This document shows, piece by piece, positions 16,066 through 24,654 of a stretch of 64,000 bases of DNA. The DNA comes from Flavihumibacter petaseus NBRC 106054 (lineage in GTDB: Bacteria; Bacteroidota; Bacteroidia; Chitinophagales; Chitinophagaceae), in assembly GCF_000974785.1 (NCBI RefSeq), contig NZ_BBWV01000002.1, forward strand, positions 744,001-808,000, in the 5' to 3' direction. The stretch's first letter is position 1; every line of letters begins with the position of its first letter. Below the pieces are notes generated by a model. That model had not been told where the DNA came from, did not search any database, and worked only from the letters and a program-made list of their open reading frames with translations. The position numbers were made by a program, and so were the translations under genes.

Positions 16066-16096
16066 TTGTAACGGAATTCTCCACAAATTACTTTTG
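16066..16096 (+). promoter_or_regulatory. Predicted Bacteroidota promoter of the 16.1-20.6 kb cluster
   Basis: TTG at 16066-16068, a 20-nt spacer, and TACTTTTG at 16089-16096 match the -33/-7 consensus (TTG, about 19 nt, TAnnTTTG). A start near 16103 would give a leader of about 15 nt before the ATG at 16118. Confidence 0.6.
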
Positions 16097-16117
16097 GTTC
16101 AACTTAAATCTTATTCT

Positions 16118-16453
16118 ATGTTTCTTTTAATTGATGCAGTCACCTGCCTCAGGCAGGACGATTATACCGGTGACGATGACGTTTACCTGGTTGTCAAAAA
16201 TGGCGCTCCGCACACCATTACTGTGGGCGCGATCAGTGTAAATAATACCAAACAGCTTTCTGCCCAGGTCGCACTTTCGGAAGAAGGACCTCATACTATT
16301 GAAGTGTGGGAAAGGGATGCTCTTACCTCAAACGACCTGATCGGTACGGTCGACCTGGATAACTTTACCCACAATGTTGAACAACAGGGCGTGGTGGACA
16401 ATGGATCTGCCAATTACAAAATCTGGTTCACCGTGGTTGACGAATCACACTAG
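16118..16453 (+). CDS. C2-like small protein, first gene of an unknown four-gene cluster
   Basis: The product is 111 aa from the ATG at 16118 (the frame is open upstream into the promoter, so the longer version is rejected). It looks like a minimal C2 domain: an acidic loop D-D-Y-T-G-D-D-D-V-Y-L (14-24) and a second loop I-E-V-W-E-R-D-A-L-T-S-N-D-L-I-G-T-V (61-78), as in C2 calcium-binding loops 1 and 3 (D-x-x-G-x-S-D-P-Y and V-x-D-x-D...D-x-I-G). There is no signal peptide. It could give calcium- or lipid-dependent attachment to the neighbouring proteins. The next gene follows after 36 nt. The C2 call is by motif only. Confidence 0.6.
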   Translation: MFLLIDAVTCLRQDDYTGDDDVYLVVKNGAPHTITVGAISVNNTKQLSAQVALSEEGPHTIEVWERDALTSNDLIGTVDLDNFTHNVEQQGVVDNGSANYKIWFTVVDESH

Positions 16454-16489
16454 TACAAGCGACTTTTTTACCATAAAACCTACCTCTCT

Positions 16490-17929
16490 ATGTCAGTTTT
16501 TAAAAGTGAACAGCTGATGCAGGCGACGCTTGCCAAGCTGAATGAGATTCTTACAGGCGGTGATGAATATGCACCCGCCAGCAAAAACAATTTTGTATCC
16601 TGGATCACACCCGGCATTCCGTTTGGCAACGGCGATTTTGATTACCTGGAGAAAGGATTCAACGCGGCTGATGCAACTGAATTGCGCAAGCTCATCATGC
16701 AGGCAGCAGACTTTTCCATGTTTGCTGATCTTGTTCCTGATCCATCGGCCGTATACCAGGCGGACCAGTCGCAAACAATTGACCGCAACAGCCAGGAGCG
16801 CCTGAGCAAGATCTATGGCAACATCCTGAAGTTTGCCAAGGTGACCAATCTAGATCCTTCCGAGGAGGAAAAGAAGAAGCTCGACAAATTCAAAAGTCTG
16901 CTGTATACGGTTAAGAAAGAAAAGAATCTGGTGACCGACGAAGAAACGGAGAGGACGACCGACAGCCCGATCTCACTCGCCTATGCTGAAAAAGAGCAGG
17001 CCTATTCCGATGCAGTGTTGCTGTATAACAACAAACGCATCAGCGCTGCGGCGGGTGACAACAAGGAAGCAGTGCTTGATTTCAGTGTTAACCAGCCTGT
17101 CTACAGGAATAAGGTCAAGAGTGCCATGAACGCGTGGACCGGTGCAGGTTACAAGAATGAAGTGGAGGCTATGCATGCCTATATTGCGCAGGTGACAGGC
17201 CGCAGCATGGCCTCCTGGTTTTCAGAACTTCGTGATGCCTATGACAGGGCAAGGTTCACAGAGTCGATGATCGATTTCGACTTTTATCCTGTAAGACTTT
17301 TCCCCGCCAATTTCCACAAACAGGAATGGATGAAATACAGTTTCAGTGACAAGGAGGTGACCACGCATTCATCAAAATCCACCACAGCCTGGAATGCCGG
17401 GGGCGGCGTCAATTTCGGTCTGTGGTCCGCAGGCGCTGACGCCAGCGGGTCCACGGAACGTACCAATGATACCATGGAGACCAATGCGTTCGAAATGAAT
17501 TTTGAACTGACACAGGTCAAGATCATGCGGCCCTGGTTTGGAACGGAACTATTTTCCTGCCGTGGTTGGAAGCTGGATCCGGGTACATGGACTTTCGGTA
17601 ATCCTGTTTTGTCAGATGGCGGTAACCCACCCAAAGGAAGTTTTATCGCATATTCCACGCATGCTGTTTTTGCCCGTAACCTTAACCTGAAATTTGATAA
17701 ATCCGCCTGGCAGTCCAGCACTTTTAAGAGCAAATTTGATGCATCGGCTAATGTAGGATGGGGGCCATTCCGGGTGAAGGGTGGTTATTCCAAGGGCAAA
17801 GAAACAAGTGATTTTCATTCCAAGGACACCGGCGAAGGAATCAGTTGTAACGGGATGCAGTTGTTGTGTTTCATCAACCGCCTTGTCGGTGTTTGCCCGG
17901 ATACAGATCCTAACGCTAAATTCGATTAG
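16490..17929 (+). CDS. Large protein, unknown family; paralogue A of the cluster
   Basis: This 479-aa protein has no signal peptide. Residues 1-260 are mostly helical. Residues about 290-350 are Ser/Thr/Gly-rich with alternating polar and apolar residues (S-S-K-S-T-T-A-W, then G-G-G-V-N-F-G-L-W-S-A-G), a pattern seen in membrane-inserting beta hairpins. Then come M-R-P-W-F-G-T-E-L-F, a W-K-L-x-x-G and L-S-D-G segment, F-A-R-N-L-N-L, and a C-terminal tail ending C-P-D-T-D-P. The next gene product aligns along the whole length, including F-A-R-N/F-V-R-N and the tail, so they are paralogues. It starts the tight run A-B-Tudor (2 nt and 21 nt gaps). The function is unknown. Confidence 0.75.
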   Translation: MSVFKSEQLMQATLAKLNEILTGGDEYAPASKNNFVSWITPGIPFGNGDFDYLEKGFNAADATELRKLIMQAADFSMFADLVPDPSAVYQADQSQTIDRNSQERLSKIYGNILKFAKVTNLDPSEEEKKKLDKFKSLLYTVKKEKNLVTDEETERTTDSPISLAYAEKEQAYSDAVLLYNNKRISAAAGDNKEAVLDFSVNQPVYRNKVKSAMNAWTGAGYKNEVEAMHAYIAQVTGRSMASWFSELRDAYDRARFTESMIDFDFYPVRLFPANFHKQEWMKYSFSDKEVTTHSSKSTTAWNAGGGVNFGLWSAGADASGSTERTNDTMETNAFEMNFELTQVKIMRPWFGTELFSCRGWKLDPGTWTFGNPVLSDGGNPPKGSFIAYSTHAVFARNLNLKFDKSAWQSSTFKSKFDASANVGWGPFRVKGGYSKGKETSDFHSKDTGEGISCNGMQLLCFINRLVGVCPDTDPNAKFD

Positions 17930-17931
17930 CC

Positions 17932-19458
17932 ATGAACGCAGCCATTGCCATCGCCCTGCTGACCAAGCTGAAGCTCATCTTTGAAACAGATGCAGACGGG
18001 GTAAAGCAGGATCAGAAATTTTTGTCTTTCCAGAATGGCCAGTTCATGGTCTCCAAAGAGGCGTTTTATTTTGTGGATCCCGAAAAATATGGCATCGATC
18101 CGACAGAGGCGACTGTCAGGAAGCATGCTTTTGCTGCCATGTTCAATTTCATTGCTGAACCCAATGACCTGATCACGGTAAAGCCGGATCTACTGCAGGA
18201 CGTTTACAGCAGGGTGCTTAAGCTGGCCATTCCCGCCAACAGCCATCGGACGGCAGCTGAGGAAGCCAGTTACCAGGACGCGCTTGCATTCCTGAACAAG
18301 GAAGAGGCCGTAGATGGCATACAGGTCACACCGCTGGCCCGCTATGAACAGTATGAACAATTGTACAAGGCTGCGGTGAGTGACTATAAGACCAGGCAAT
18401 TGCAAGCGACGCTTGCAGAGGGCGTAGGTGCGGAGCCGGTCAAAACCCAGTGGCTGGCTGATGAACCGGCCCTGAAAAGTATGATCGCTAAAGCGATGCT
18501 GGCATGGGAATCCAAAGGGAATAAGGCCGCGGTGGAAAAGTGGCTGGGGTTGTTTAACCAGCTTACGGGAGCTGCGCCGGTCACTACTTTGAATGATCTT
18601 AAAACAGACTATGAGTTGTTTGCAAAAATGCATGGCGCCGACGAACTGGCCGGTGAATTCACCTATCTGCCAACTTTGTTCAATCCCATAAATTTTTTCG
18701 AGGACCAGGTTCCCTGGCAGATGCTGACACTCGATAAAATGGAGGTGGCCTCCTTGTATGAAAAAGCGCCTGCCAACCTGAAGGAGGTTTTCCAGGTGAG
18801 TGACGGCGAACCGGAAATACAACATATCGGGTTTGAATATGCGGTCGTAACAATTGTCAGGGAATGGTTTCCGCTCAAGGAGTTTTTTCAGCAAAGATTC
18901 TGGAAACTTCCTGATGGTGAAACGGTCATATCGGACGGCAATGGAAATGGCCTGGTGCCGGCATATCCCGACAAAATGATCTTTGTACGCAATGTTGCTA
19001 TTCAGTATGCAAAGCCGGTTCAACCATCTGCAGCAACGGGCAACCTCACGGCACAGTTGTTTGTAAAGCTCAATCCGCAGGTGAGCTTCCAGGCAAAAAC
19101 AAAATCTGATCAGTTGCTCGGTCGAAGGATGAAGATGGCAACACTGCGGGCCGGCGCTGCAGCACCGGCAGAAAGCGCCGCACCGGTTATGCCGGTGGCT
19201 GATTCCGCGGGACGTGTACTGAGCATGCACCTCGCCGGTGACAAACCTGCTGTTGCGCGGAAGTTTTCGGCCAGCCTTTTCAAGGCGGGCGGTTTCCGCA
19301 AATTCACGGATGTGGTAGTTAAACCGCCGCCACCACCCACACCGCCGCCTGTTCCGGGGAATACAGAGTTAAAATACCCGGCTATGGAACTACTTGCCTT
19401 TATCTGTAAAAAAATGCCGCTTTGTCCCGATCCGGATACCGCGCTGGACTGGACCTGA
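17932..19458 (+). CDS. Large protein, unknown family; paralogue B with polyproline linker
   Basis: This 508-aa protein starts 2 nt after paralogue A. Matches to A include the helical segment A-M-L-A-W-E-S-K-G-N-K (A: A-M-N-A-W-T-G-A-G-Y-K), L-T-G, the R-E-W-F and W-K-L-P-D-G-E-T-V-I-S-D-G block (A: R-P-W-F, W-K-L, L-S-D-G), and F-V-R-N-V-A-I. After that B diverges: an Ala/Pro-rich stretch (about 410-440) and a linker K-P-P-P-P-P-T-P-P-P-V-P-G (464-476) precede a 28-residue tail (P-A-M-E-L-L-A-F-I...C-P-D-P-D) that resembles the tail of A. There is no signal peptide or catalytic motif. The tail on a flexible tether suggests a docking or sorting signal; this is inference. Confidence 0.75.
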   Translation: MNAAIAIALLTKLKLIFETDADGVKQDQKFLSFQNGQFMVSKEAFYFVDPEKYGIDPTEATVRKHAFAAMFNFIAEPNDLITVKPDLLQDVYSRVLKLAIPANSHRTAAEEASYQDALAFLNKEEAVDGIQVTPLARYEQYEQLYKAAVSDYKTRQLQATLAEGVGAEPVKTQWLADEPALKSMIAKAMLAWESKGNKAAVEKWLGLFNQLTGAAPVTTLNDLKTDYELFAKMHGADELAGEFTYLPTLFNPINFFEDQVPWQMLTLDKMEVASLYEKAPANLKEVFQVSDGEPEIQHIGFEYAVVTIVREWFPLKEFFQQRFWKLPDGETVISDGNGNGLVPAYPDKMIFVRNVAIQYAKPVQPSAATGNLTAQLFVKLNPQVSFQAKTKSDQLLGRRMKMATLRAGAAAPAESAAPVMPVADSAGRVLSMHLAGDKPAVARKFSASLFKAGGFRKFTDVVVKPPPPPTPPPVPGNTELKYPAMELLAFICKKMPLCPDPDTALDWT

Positions 19459-19479
19459 AGCAATCAAAATGTAAACATC

Positions 19480-20568
19480 ATGAAACAAAATGATTTCATT
19501 GCTGTACGATTTCCAAACGACAGTAAACAATATTTCGCATCGGTCACTGAAGTAAAGAACGACGGCCTGTTTGACTGCCGGTTTGTGCATACCGGGAGTC
19601 ACTACACCTTTCAGCAGTTTTCCGGCTGGCTGGAAGTCAAAGCAACCAATGGAAATTTCCCGCCAGGCACGCGCACCAATGACGTGATTCTGTATGAACC
19701 CAAACAACGTAACCTGGATAATGGCAGCCACCTGGTGGTGACGTTCGAAGATGGTTATCCCTATCTTGGGGTGGTGGATGCTGTTCAGCCGGAGATGAAG
19801 ATCAGATTTTTGCATTCCGGCAATGTCTATTCGGTTGACAGCGGCGGAGTAGCGCATGCAGCAGGCAAATTGTACGATGGCAAAAGGGTGCTGGAGAAGA
19901 AACCTTACTCCGATGGCGTAAGTCTCTTCAGTACGGCAACTGACAAGATCATCGTGCTGGAGATCAATGGCAGGAGCGGACCGGTTAGAGGTGAATTCGA
20001 GGCAAAAATCAATGCTGACACGGGTGATTCCCTCGCACCCAACCTGTATGAGAATGGCTATCTCCGGGCCGAGGAAGGCAAGGCGCAGGACAAGTTCGGT
20101 GTGAATGGCAGCGACCAGGTAACGATGACGATATTTGTCGCCTTTCATCCTTCAGTGCTGCCCTATACCATTAACCCGCGCGAGAGTACCGTAATAGACC
20201 GCACCACGAGTATTTACGGCAAGAAAAGTTTCACCTATAAAAAGGAAATAAACTCGCTACATTTTGATATTGAAGTGTTGTATGACTCCACCACGCTCAG
20301 TAACACGACCAGATCTGAGGCAATAAAGACAGTAATGTCAGAACACCGGAAAGGCAGTTCCGGCACGAAGGGATACGAATTCGGAACAGAGATTTCAGGC
20401 GACATTTTCTTTGTCGAAGCGAGTGGAACTGTTTCCCACACCCGGGAGACGACCACCACAGACGAAACGGCCACGGGAGAAAGCACGGCGGACGCAACGG
20501 GCACTGAGAGTTCCAGCAGCTGGACCGTTTATTACCCCGTCGGACTGGATATTAAGGAGAAGTTTTGA
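19480..20568 (+). CDS. Protein with two Tudor/SH3-like barrels and Ser/Thr-rich C-terminus
   Basis: The 362-aa protein has no signal peptide. Two similar beta-barrel modules lie at about 6-44 (A-V-R-F-P-N-D-S-K-Q-Y-F-A...C-R-F-V-H-T-G-S-H-Y) and 84-120 (V-V-T-F-E-D-G-Y-P-Y-L-G...I-R-F-L-H-S-G-N-V-Y), of the agenet/Tudor-like type with a closing F-x-H-x-G motif. The middle is beta-rich. The C-terminal 60 residues alternate Thr/Ser/Glu (E-T-T-T-T-D-E-T-A-T-G-E-S) before W-T-V-Y-Y-P-V-G-L. That region, like the one in paralogue A, could be an amphipathic hairpin. It is the last gene of the cluster, 94 nt before the sulfatase. Confidence 0.7.
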   Translation: MKQNDFIAVRFPNDSKQYFASVTEVKNDGLFDCRFVHTGSHYTFQQFSGWLEVKATNGNFPPGTRTNDVILYEPKQRNLDNGSHLVVTFEDGYPYLGVVDAVQPEMKIRFLHSGNVYSVDSGGVAHAAGKLYDGKRVLEKKPYSDGVSLFSTATDKIIVLEINGRSGPVRGEFEAKINADTGDSLAPNLYENGYLRAEEGKAQDKFGVNGSDQVTMTIFVAFHPSVLPYTINPRESTVIDRTTSIYGKKSFTYKKEINSLHFDIEVLYDSTTLSNTTRSEAIKTVMSEHRKGSSGTKGYEFGTEISGDIFFVEASGTVSHTRETTTTDETATGESTADATGTESSSSWTVYYPVGLDIKEKF

Positions 20569-20624
20569 CACTGGTGTTGTGCTGCCGGGAAACTACAGTA
20601 CTACAAACAAGATGCAGTAAGCCC

Positions 20625-20643
20625 CTGCAATAGTATATTGCAG
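20625..20643. promoter_or_regulatory. 8-bp inverted repeat between the cluster and the sulfatase
   Basis: CTGCAATA and TATTGCAG flank a GTA loop, 18 nt before the sulfatase ATG at 20662. No T-tract follows. It may be an operator or leader hairpin for the glycan-degradation genes. Confidence 0.35.
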
Positions 20644-20661
20644 TAACCTGAAATTCCTGTT

Positions 20662-22119
20662 ATGAGATTTCCCGGAAAGCTTTGCATATTAGTACTATAC
20701 TTTCTTGGCAGCACATTTTCCTCCCGCGCACAGGTAAAAACTTCCCGCCCCAACATAGTGCTCATCAACATGGATGACATGGGCTATGGTGACCCGACCT
20801 GTTACGGCGGCGGTCCCTACCAGACACCACAGATCGATGCGCTGGCTGCGAGTGGTGTACGCTTTACAGAATTCTATGCCGCCCAGGCCGTCTGCTCGGC
20901 TTCGCGGAGTGCCCTGCTGACGGGCTGTTATCCCACCCGGATCGGGATCAGCGGCGCGCTTGACCACAATGCTAAATTTGCCCTCAATCCCAATGAAACC
21001 ACGTTGCCCGAAATGCTGAAAAGCGTCGGTTATGCCACAGGGATGGTCGGCAAGTGGCACCTCGGTCACAAACAGCCCTACCTGCCCCTGCAGAATGGAT
21101 TTGATGAGTTTTTCGGACTACCGTATTCCAATGATATGTGGGCCTACGACTATAACGGCGAACGCTGGAAAGACACCAGTTTCTGGCGAGCGAAGTATCC
21201 GCCGTTGCCCCTGATCGACGGCAATGAAACCGTGAAGATCATTGACGGCTTCGATGACCAGGACGGTCTTACTTCGGCCTATACGCAGCGGGCGGTATCG
21301 TTCATTCAAAGCAACCATAAAAAGCCCTTTTTCCTCTATTTCGCCCATTCCATGGTGCATGTTCCCCTGGGCGCTTCAGCGAAGTTCAAGGGGAAAAGCG
21401 GAGCCGGTTTGTTCGGTGATGTAATGGAAGAGGTGGACTGGTCCGTCGGCGAAGTGATCAAAGTCCTGAAGGCAAATAAGGTCTATGATAACACCATCGT
21501 GATCTTTACCAGCGACAACGGGCCATGGCTCACGTTCGGCAATCATGCCGGCAATACCGGCGGATTGCGGGAAGGGAAGGGAACAGCCTGGGACGGCGGA
21601 CTGAAAGTGCCATGCATCATCAGCTGGCCGGGTCATACAAAGGCCGGGACCGTAAGCAACCGGCTGCTGACCAATATGGATCTCCTGCCCACGCTGGCAG
21701 ACATCTGCAAGGCACAGTTGCCGCAACAAAAGATCGATGGCGTAGATTTTAAAGCCGTGCTGCTCGGCGACCAGCGTGCTGTGCCCCGGGACGAATTCGC
21801 TTACTATTACGACCGCAATAACCTGAAAGCCATCCGGAAAGAAAACTGGAAGTTGGTTTTTCCTGCCACCTCCCAGACCTACGGCCCGCCTGCCACCATC
21901 GGCGGCGACCGCTACCCGGGCAAATATGCGCAGGCAGATATTCCAATGGCACTCTATGATCTCAGTACAGACCCTGGCGAAGACCGTGATGTGCAGGCAC
22001 AATACCCGGAGATTGTCAAACAGCTTTCGGAAATCGCCAACCGCTACCGCAAAGCCCTCGGCGATGGACTCACCAATAGCGTGGGCACCGAAATACGACC
22101 AGCCGCTCAACTTCAATAA
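20662..22119 (+). CDS. Secreted type I sulfatase (arylsulfatase A-like)
   Basis: The 485-aa protein has a signal peptide ending at about residue 24 (S-S-R-A-Q). The sulfatase signature is C-S-A-S-R-S-A-L-L-T-G (Cys78 is converted to formylglycine by a maturase encoded elsewhere). Metal ligands D-D at 38-39 and the D-N-G motif (T-S-D-N-G-P-W) are present, as is G-K-W-H-L-G. The length is normal. Such periplasmic exo-sulfatases remove sulfate from glycans or aryl sulfates; the substrate is not readable. It heads a three-gene run with a DUF2264 protein (14 nt) and a beta-propeller glycosidase. Confidence 0.92.
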   Translation: MRFPGKLCILVLYFLGSTFSSRAQVKTSRPNIVLINMDDMGYGDPTCYGGGPYQTPQIDALAASGVRFTEFYAAQAVCSASRSALLTGCYPTRIGISGALDHNAKFALNPNETTLPEMLKSVGYATGMVGKWHLGHKQPYLPLQNGFDEFFGLPYSNDMWAYDYNGERWKDTSFWRAKYPPLPLIDGNETVKIIDGFDDQDGLTSAYTQRAVSFIQSNHKKPFFLYFAHSMVHVPLGASAKFKGKSGAGLFGDVMEEVDWSVGEVIKVLKANKVYDNTIVIFTSDNGPWLTFGNHAGNTGGLREGKGTAWDGGLKVPCIISWPGHTKAGTVSNRLLTNMDLLPTLADICKAQLPQQKIDGVDFKAVLLGDQRAVPRDEFAYYYDRNNLKAIRKENWKLVFPATSQTYGPPATIGGDRYPGKYAQADIPMALYDLSTDPGEDRDVQAQYPEIVKQLSEIANRYRKALGDGLTNSVGTEIRPAAQLQ

Positions 22120-22133
22120 CACTATTCGCCGCT

Positions 22134-23375
22134 ATGAGTAACCGAAAATGGATTGTCGCTGCCGCCATGGCATTGCTGCTGAATGTTCCTGCCCGTGACT
22201 GCTTCGCGCAACAACCGGTAAAGGGCGCGGAAGATCGCCAATACTGGTCGGAACTGCTTTTCCGGATCGCATGGCCCATTGCAAAAAGCATCAGCAACGG
22301 CACGCTGCACCAGGATCTGCCGCTCGAAACAGCGCCGGGTTACTACCTGAACCTTAAAGCGGTTACCTATGGTGAAGCTGTTGGCAGAACCCTGGCAGGA
22401 ATTGCGCCGTGGCTCGCTCTCCCTGATGATGCATCAAAGGAATCTGCATTAAGACAACAACTTCGCGAAGCGCTGTTGAAAGGATTGCCCAACCTGGTGA
22501 ATCCGCAGCATCCGGATCACCTGAATTTTGAAACGGAAATGCAGCCGCTGGTGGATGCCGCCTTCCTCGCGCAGGCATTTCTCCGTGCACCGGCTGCCCT
22601 GTGGGAACCACTTGATTCCCTCACCAAAAAACGGTATGTCGCAGCATTCCAGTCCCTCCGCAACCGGAACGCTTATTACAGCAACTGGCTGCTGTTCGCG
22701 GGGATCACCGAAGCCTTCCTGCTGAATACCGGTGAAAACTTTGACCCGGCCCGGATTGATATAGCCATCAGGAAAATGAAGGAGTGGTATGTGGGTGACG
22801 GACTCTATTCGGATGGCGAAAAATTCGCCATGGACTATTACAATTCCTTCGTGATCCAGCCCATGCTGGTTGATATATTGAAAGTGTTGTCAGAAAAGAA
22901 GATTCTCACCACTACTGCCGATTATGACCTCGCCCGTAAACGGATGGTGCGTTATGCCGTGCTGCAGGAAAAGATGATCTCACCCGAGGGTACCTATCCC
23001 ATTACCGGCCGCTCGATTACTTACCGTACCGGTGCGTTCCAGGCACTGGCGCAAACGGCCCTTGAACATCAGTTGCCGGAAATTACAACTCCCGCACAGG
23101 TACGTTGCGCCCTGACCGCCGTGATGAAAAAATTGTTTGAAGCACCCGGTACTTTCTCTTCTGCCGGGTGGTTACAGATCGGACTTGCCGGTCATCAGCC
23201 GGAACTGGGTGATCCCTATATCAGCACCGGATCACTATACCTGGCAACGGTCGGATTCCTGCCCCTGGGTCTGCCTGCCAGTGATCCCTTCTGGACGACC
23301 CCGGCTGCTGCATGGTCTTCCCAAAAAGCCTTCAGCGGACAAGCGATAGAGAAGGATCACAAAATCGATTATTGA
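22134..23375 (+). CDS. DUF2264 domain secreted protein
   Basis: This 413-aa protein starts 14 nt after the sulfatase stop. A signal peptide (A-A-A-M-A-L-L-L core, cut near C-F-A-Q) is followed by an alpha-helical toroid-type protein with R-Q-Y-W-S-E-L-L-F-R-I, N-R-N-A-Y-Y-S-N-W-L-L-F, G-L-Y-S-D-G-E-K-F-A-M-D-Y-Y-N-S-F-V-I and P-I-T-G-R-S-I-T-Y-R-T-G. These are the DUF2264 landmarks. Members occur with polysaccharide-degrading enzymes and resemble (alpha/alpha)6 glycosidases; activity is not established here. The neighbours support a glycan role. Confidence 0.88.
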   Translation: MSNRKWIVAAAMALLLNVPARDCFAQQPVKGAEDRQYWSELLFRIAWPIAKSISNGTLHQDLPLETAPGYYLNLKAVTYGEAVGRTLAGIAPWLALPDDASKESALRQQLREALLKGLPNLVNPQHPDHLNFETEMQPLVDAAFLAQAFLRAPAALWEPLDSLTKKRYVAAFQSLRNRNAYYSNWLLFAGITEAFLLNTGENFDPARIDIAIRKMKEWYVGDGLYSDGEKFAMDYYNSFVIQPMLVDILKVLSEKKILTTTADYDLARKRMVRYAVLQEKMISPEGTYPITGRSITYRTGAFQALAQTALEHQLPEITTPAQVRCALTAVMKKLFEAPGTFSSAGWLQIGLAGHQPELGDPYISTGSLYLATVGFLPLGLPASDPFWTTPAAAWSSQKAFSGQAIEKDHKIDY

Positions 23376-23392
23376 GCAGCTGTTACGATAAT

Positions 23393-24574
23393 ATGAATTG
23401 CCGCCTGATGAATTGTCGTTTATTCCTTGTCGTGAGATCGCTGATGGTACTGGCGGGTACCATATCCGCCAGGCAGCTTCCGGCGCAGGACAATCTTGAC
23501 CTGGGAAAAATGATCCGAGCGGTGGATAGCAGCAATATTTTTCAATCGCCGGATTACTATCAATGGTGTTCCAGTGTGATAGAAGGGGAGGACGGAATGT
23601 TCCATATGTTCTATTCGCGATGGCCCCACGGCAGACGAACCGCCGCAGACGATACCCTCAATTATATTTTTGACGGGTTCTCCGGCTGGAACAAATATTC
23701 CGAGATCGCTTACGCTATTGCAGACAAACCAGGCGGACCCTATCATTATGTGAAAACGATTCTGAAAGGAACTGGTGATCCCACCCGATGGGATCGCTTC
23801 ACCTATCACAACCCACTGATCCGGAAATTCAATGGCGAATATTACCTCTATTTCATCGCCAATGCATTTGACAGTGCATTCACTGTAAAAAAATCTGTAA
23901 CTCCACAATCGCTGCAATGGCTTCGATACAATTGTACCCAGAAGATAGGTGTGGTGAGGGCAAAAACCCTGGATGGATTGATCAGCGGGCAGTTTGATCA
24001 TACTCCCGCATATATCATGGCGCCCGATAACCAGCGCACTTACGAAGTGGCCACCAATCCGGCTGTCACACAAGGCCCTGACGGAAAATATTACCTGCTG
24101 TACAAATCGCGGATGCCGGAAGTGGGACATATGACGTTCTGGATGGCGGTTGCTGACCGGCCCGATGGCCCCTTTACAACGGTCAGCAATGTTCTGGCAG
24201 GAGCGGATCTGGCCTGCGAGGACCCAACCCTTTGGTATGATGCCGGGCGAAAAAGATTTTATGCTGTCGCGAAGTATTATTCGAATGCGGGAAAGCTTGC
24301 TCCGCAATTTGGAGCGCTCGTGCTGATCACCTCCATCAACGGGCGCGACTGGCAGCCGGCACATCATTCGCTGGTAAGCCTCCGTCAACTTCGTTGTAAA
24401 AACGGTCAAATGATCCCCCTGGCCCGACTGGAAAGGCCTTTCATTTACCTGGACGAGGCCGGCTGGCCAAAAGCCTTGTTCGCAGCAGCGGCCGTTGATG
24501 ATCCCGGCAAAGGCGATCCGGAGAAAGTAAGACCCGGGAATAATACCTTCATTGTCCAGATTCCCCTTCAGTAA
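23393..24574 (+). CDS. Secreted five-bladed beta-propeller glycoside hydrolase-like protein
   Basis: The product is 393 aa from the ATG at 23393. An upstream in-frame start at 23312 lies inside the DUF2264 gene and lacks a signal, so it is rejected. The signal peptide ends near R-Q-L-P-A-Q. The blades show W-C-S-S-V-I-E-G-E-D-G-M-F-H-M-F-Y-S-R-W, Y-H-N-P-L-I-R-K-F-N-G-E-Y-Y-L-Y-F, N-P-A-V-T-Q-G-P-D-G-K-Y-Y-L-L-Y-K and C-E-D-P-T-L-W-Y-D. This is the GH43/GH117-like pattern with acidic catalytic candidates. With the sulfatase and DUF2264 proteins it likely acts on a sulfated glycan. Confidence 0.82.
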   Translation: MNCRLMNCRLFLVVRSLMVLAGTISARQLPAQDNLDLGKMIRAVDSSNIFQSPDYYQWCSSVIEGEDGMFHMFYSRWPHGRRTAADDTLNYIFDGFSGWNKYSEIAYAIADKPGGPYHYVKTILKGTGDPTRWDRFTYHNPLIRKFNGEYYLYFIANAFDSAFTVKKSVTPQSLQWLRYNCTQKIGVVRAKTLDGLISGQFDHTPAYIMAPDNQRTYEVATNPAVTQGPDGKYYLLYKSRMPEVGHMTFWMAVADRPDGPFTTVSNVLAGADLACEDPTLWYDAGRKRFYAVAKYYSNAGKLAPQFGALVLITSINGRDWQPAHHSLVSLRQLRCKNGQMIPLARLERPFIYLDEAGWPKALFAAAAVDDPGKGDPEKVRPGNNTFIVQIPLQ

Positions 24575-24654
24575 GCCTGAACATTTCACTGCCATTTCCA
24601 CTTTTGTTTTTGCCCCATCTACAGTATTGATTTCCGTTGTTGAGTGGAAGGCAT

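Noticed and set aside
18190-19230. 346-aa minus-strand frame opposite paralogue B
   Set aside because: Cys/His/Arg-rich composition typical of antisense frames; paralogue B aligns with A across the region.
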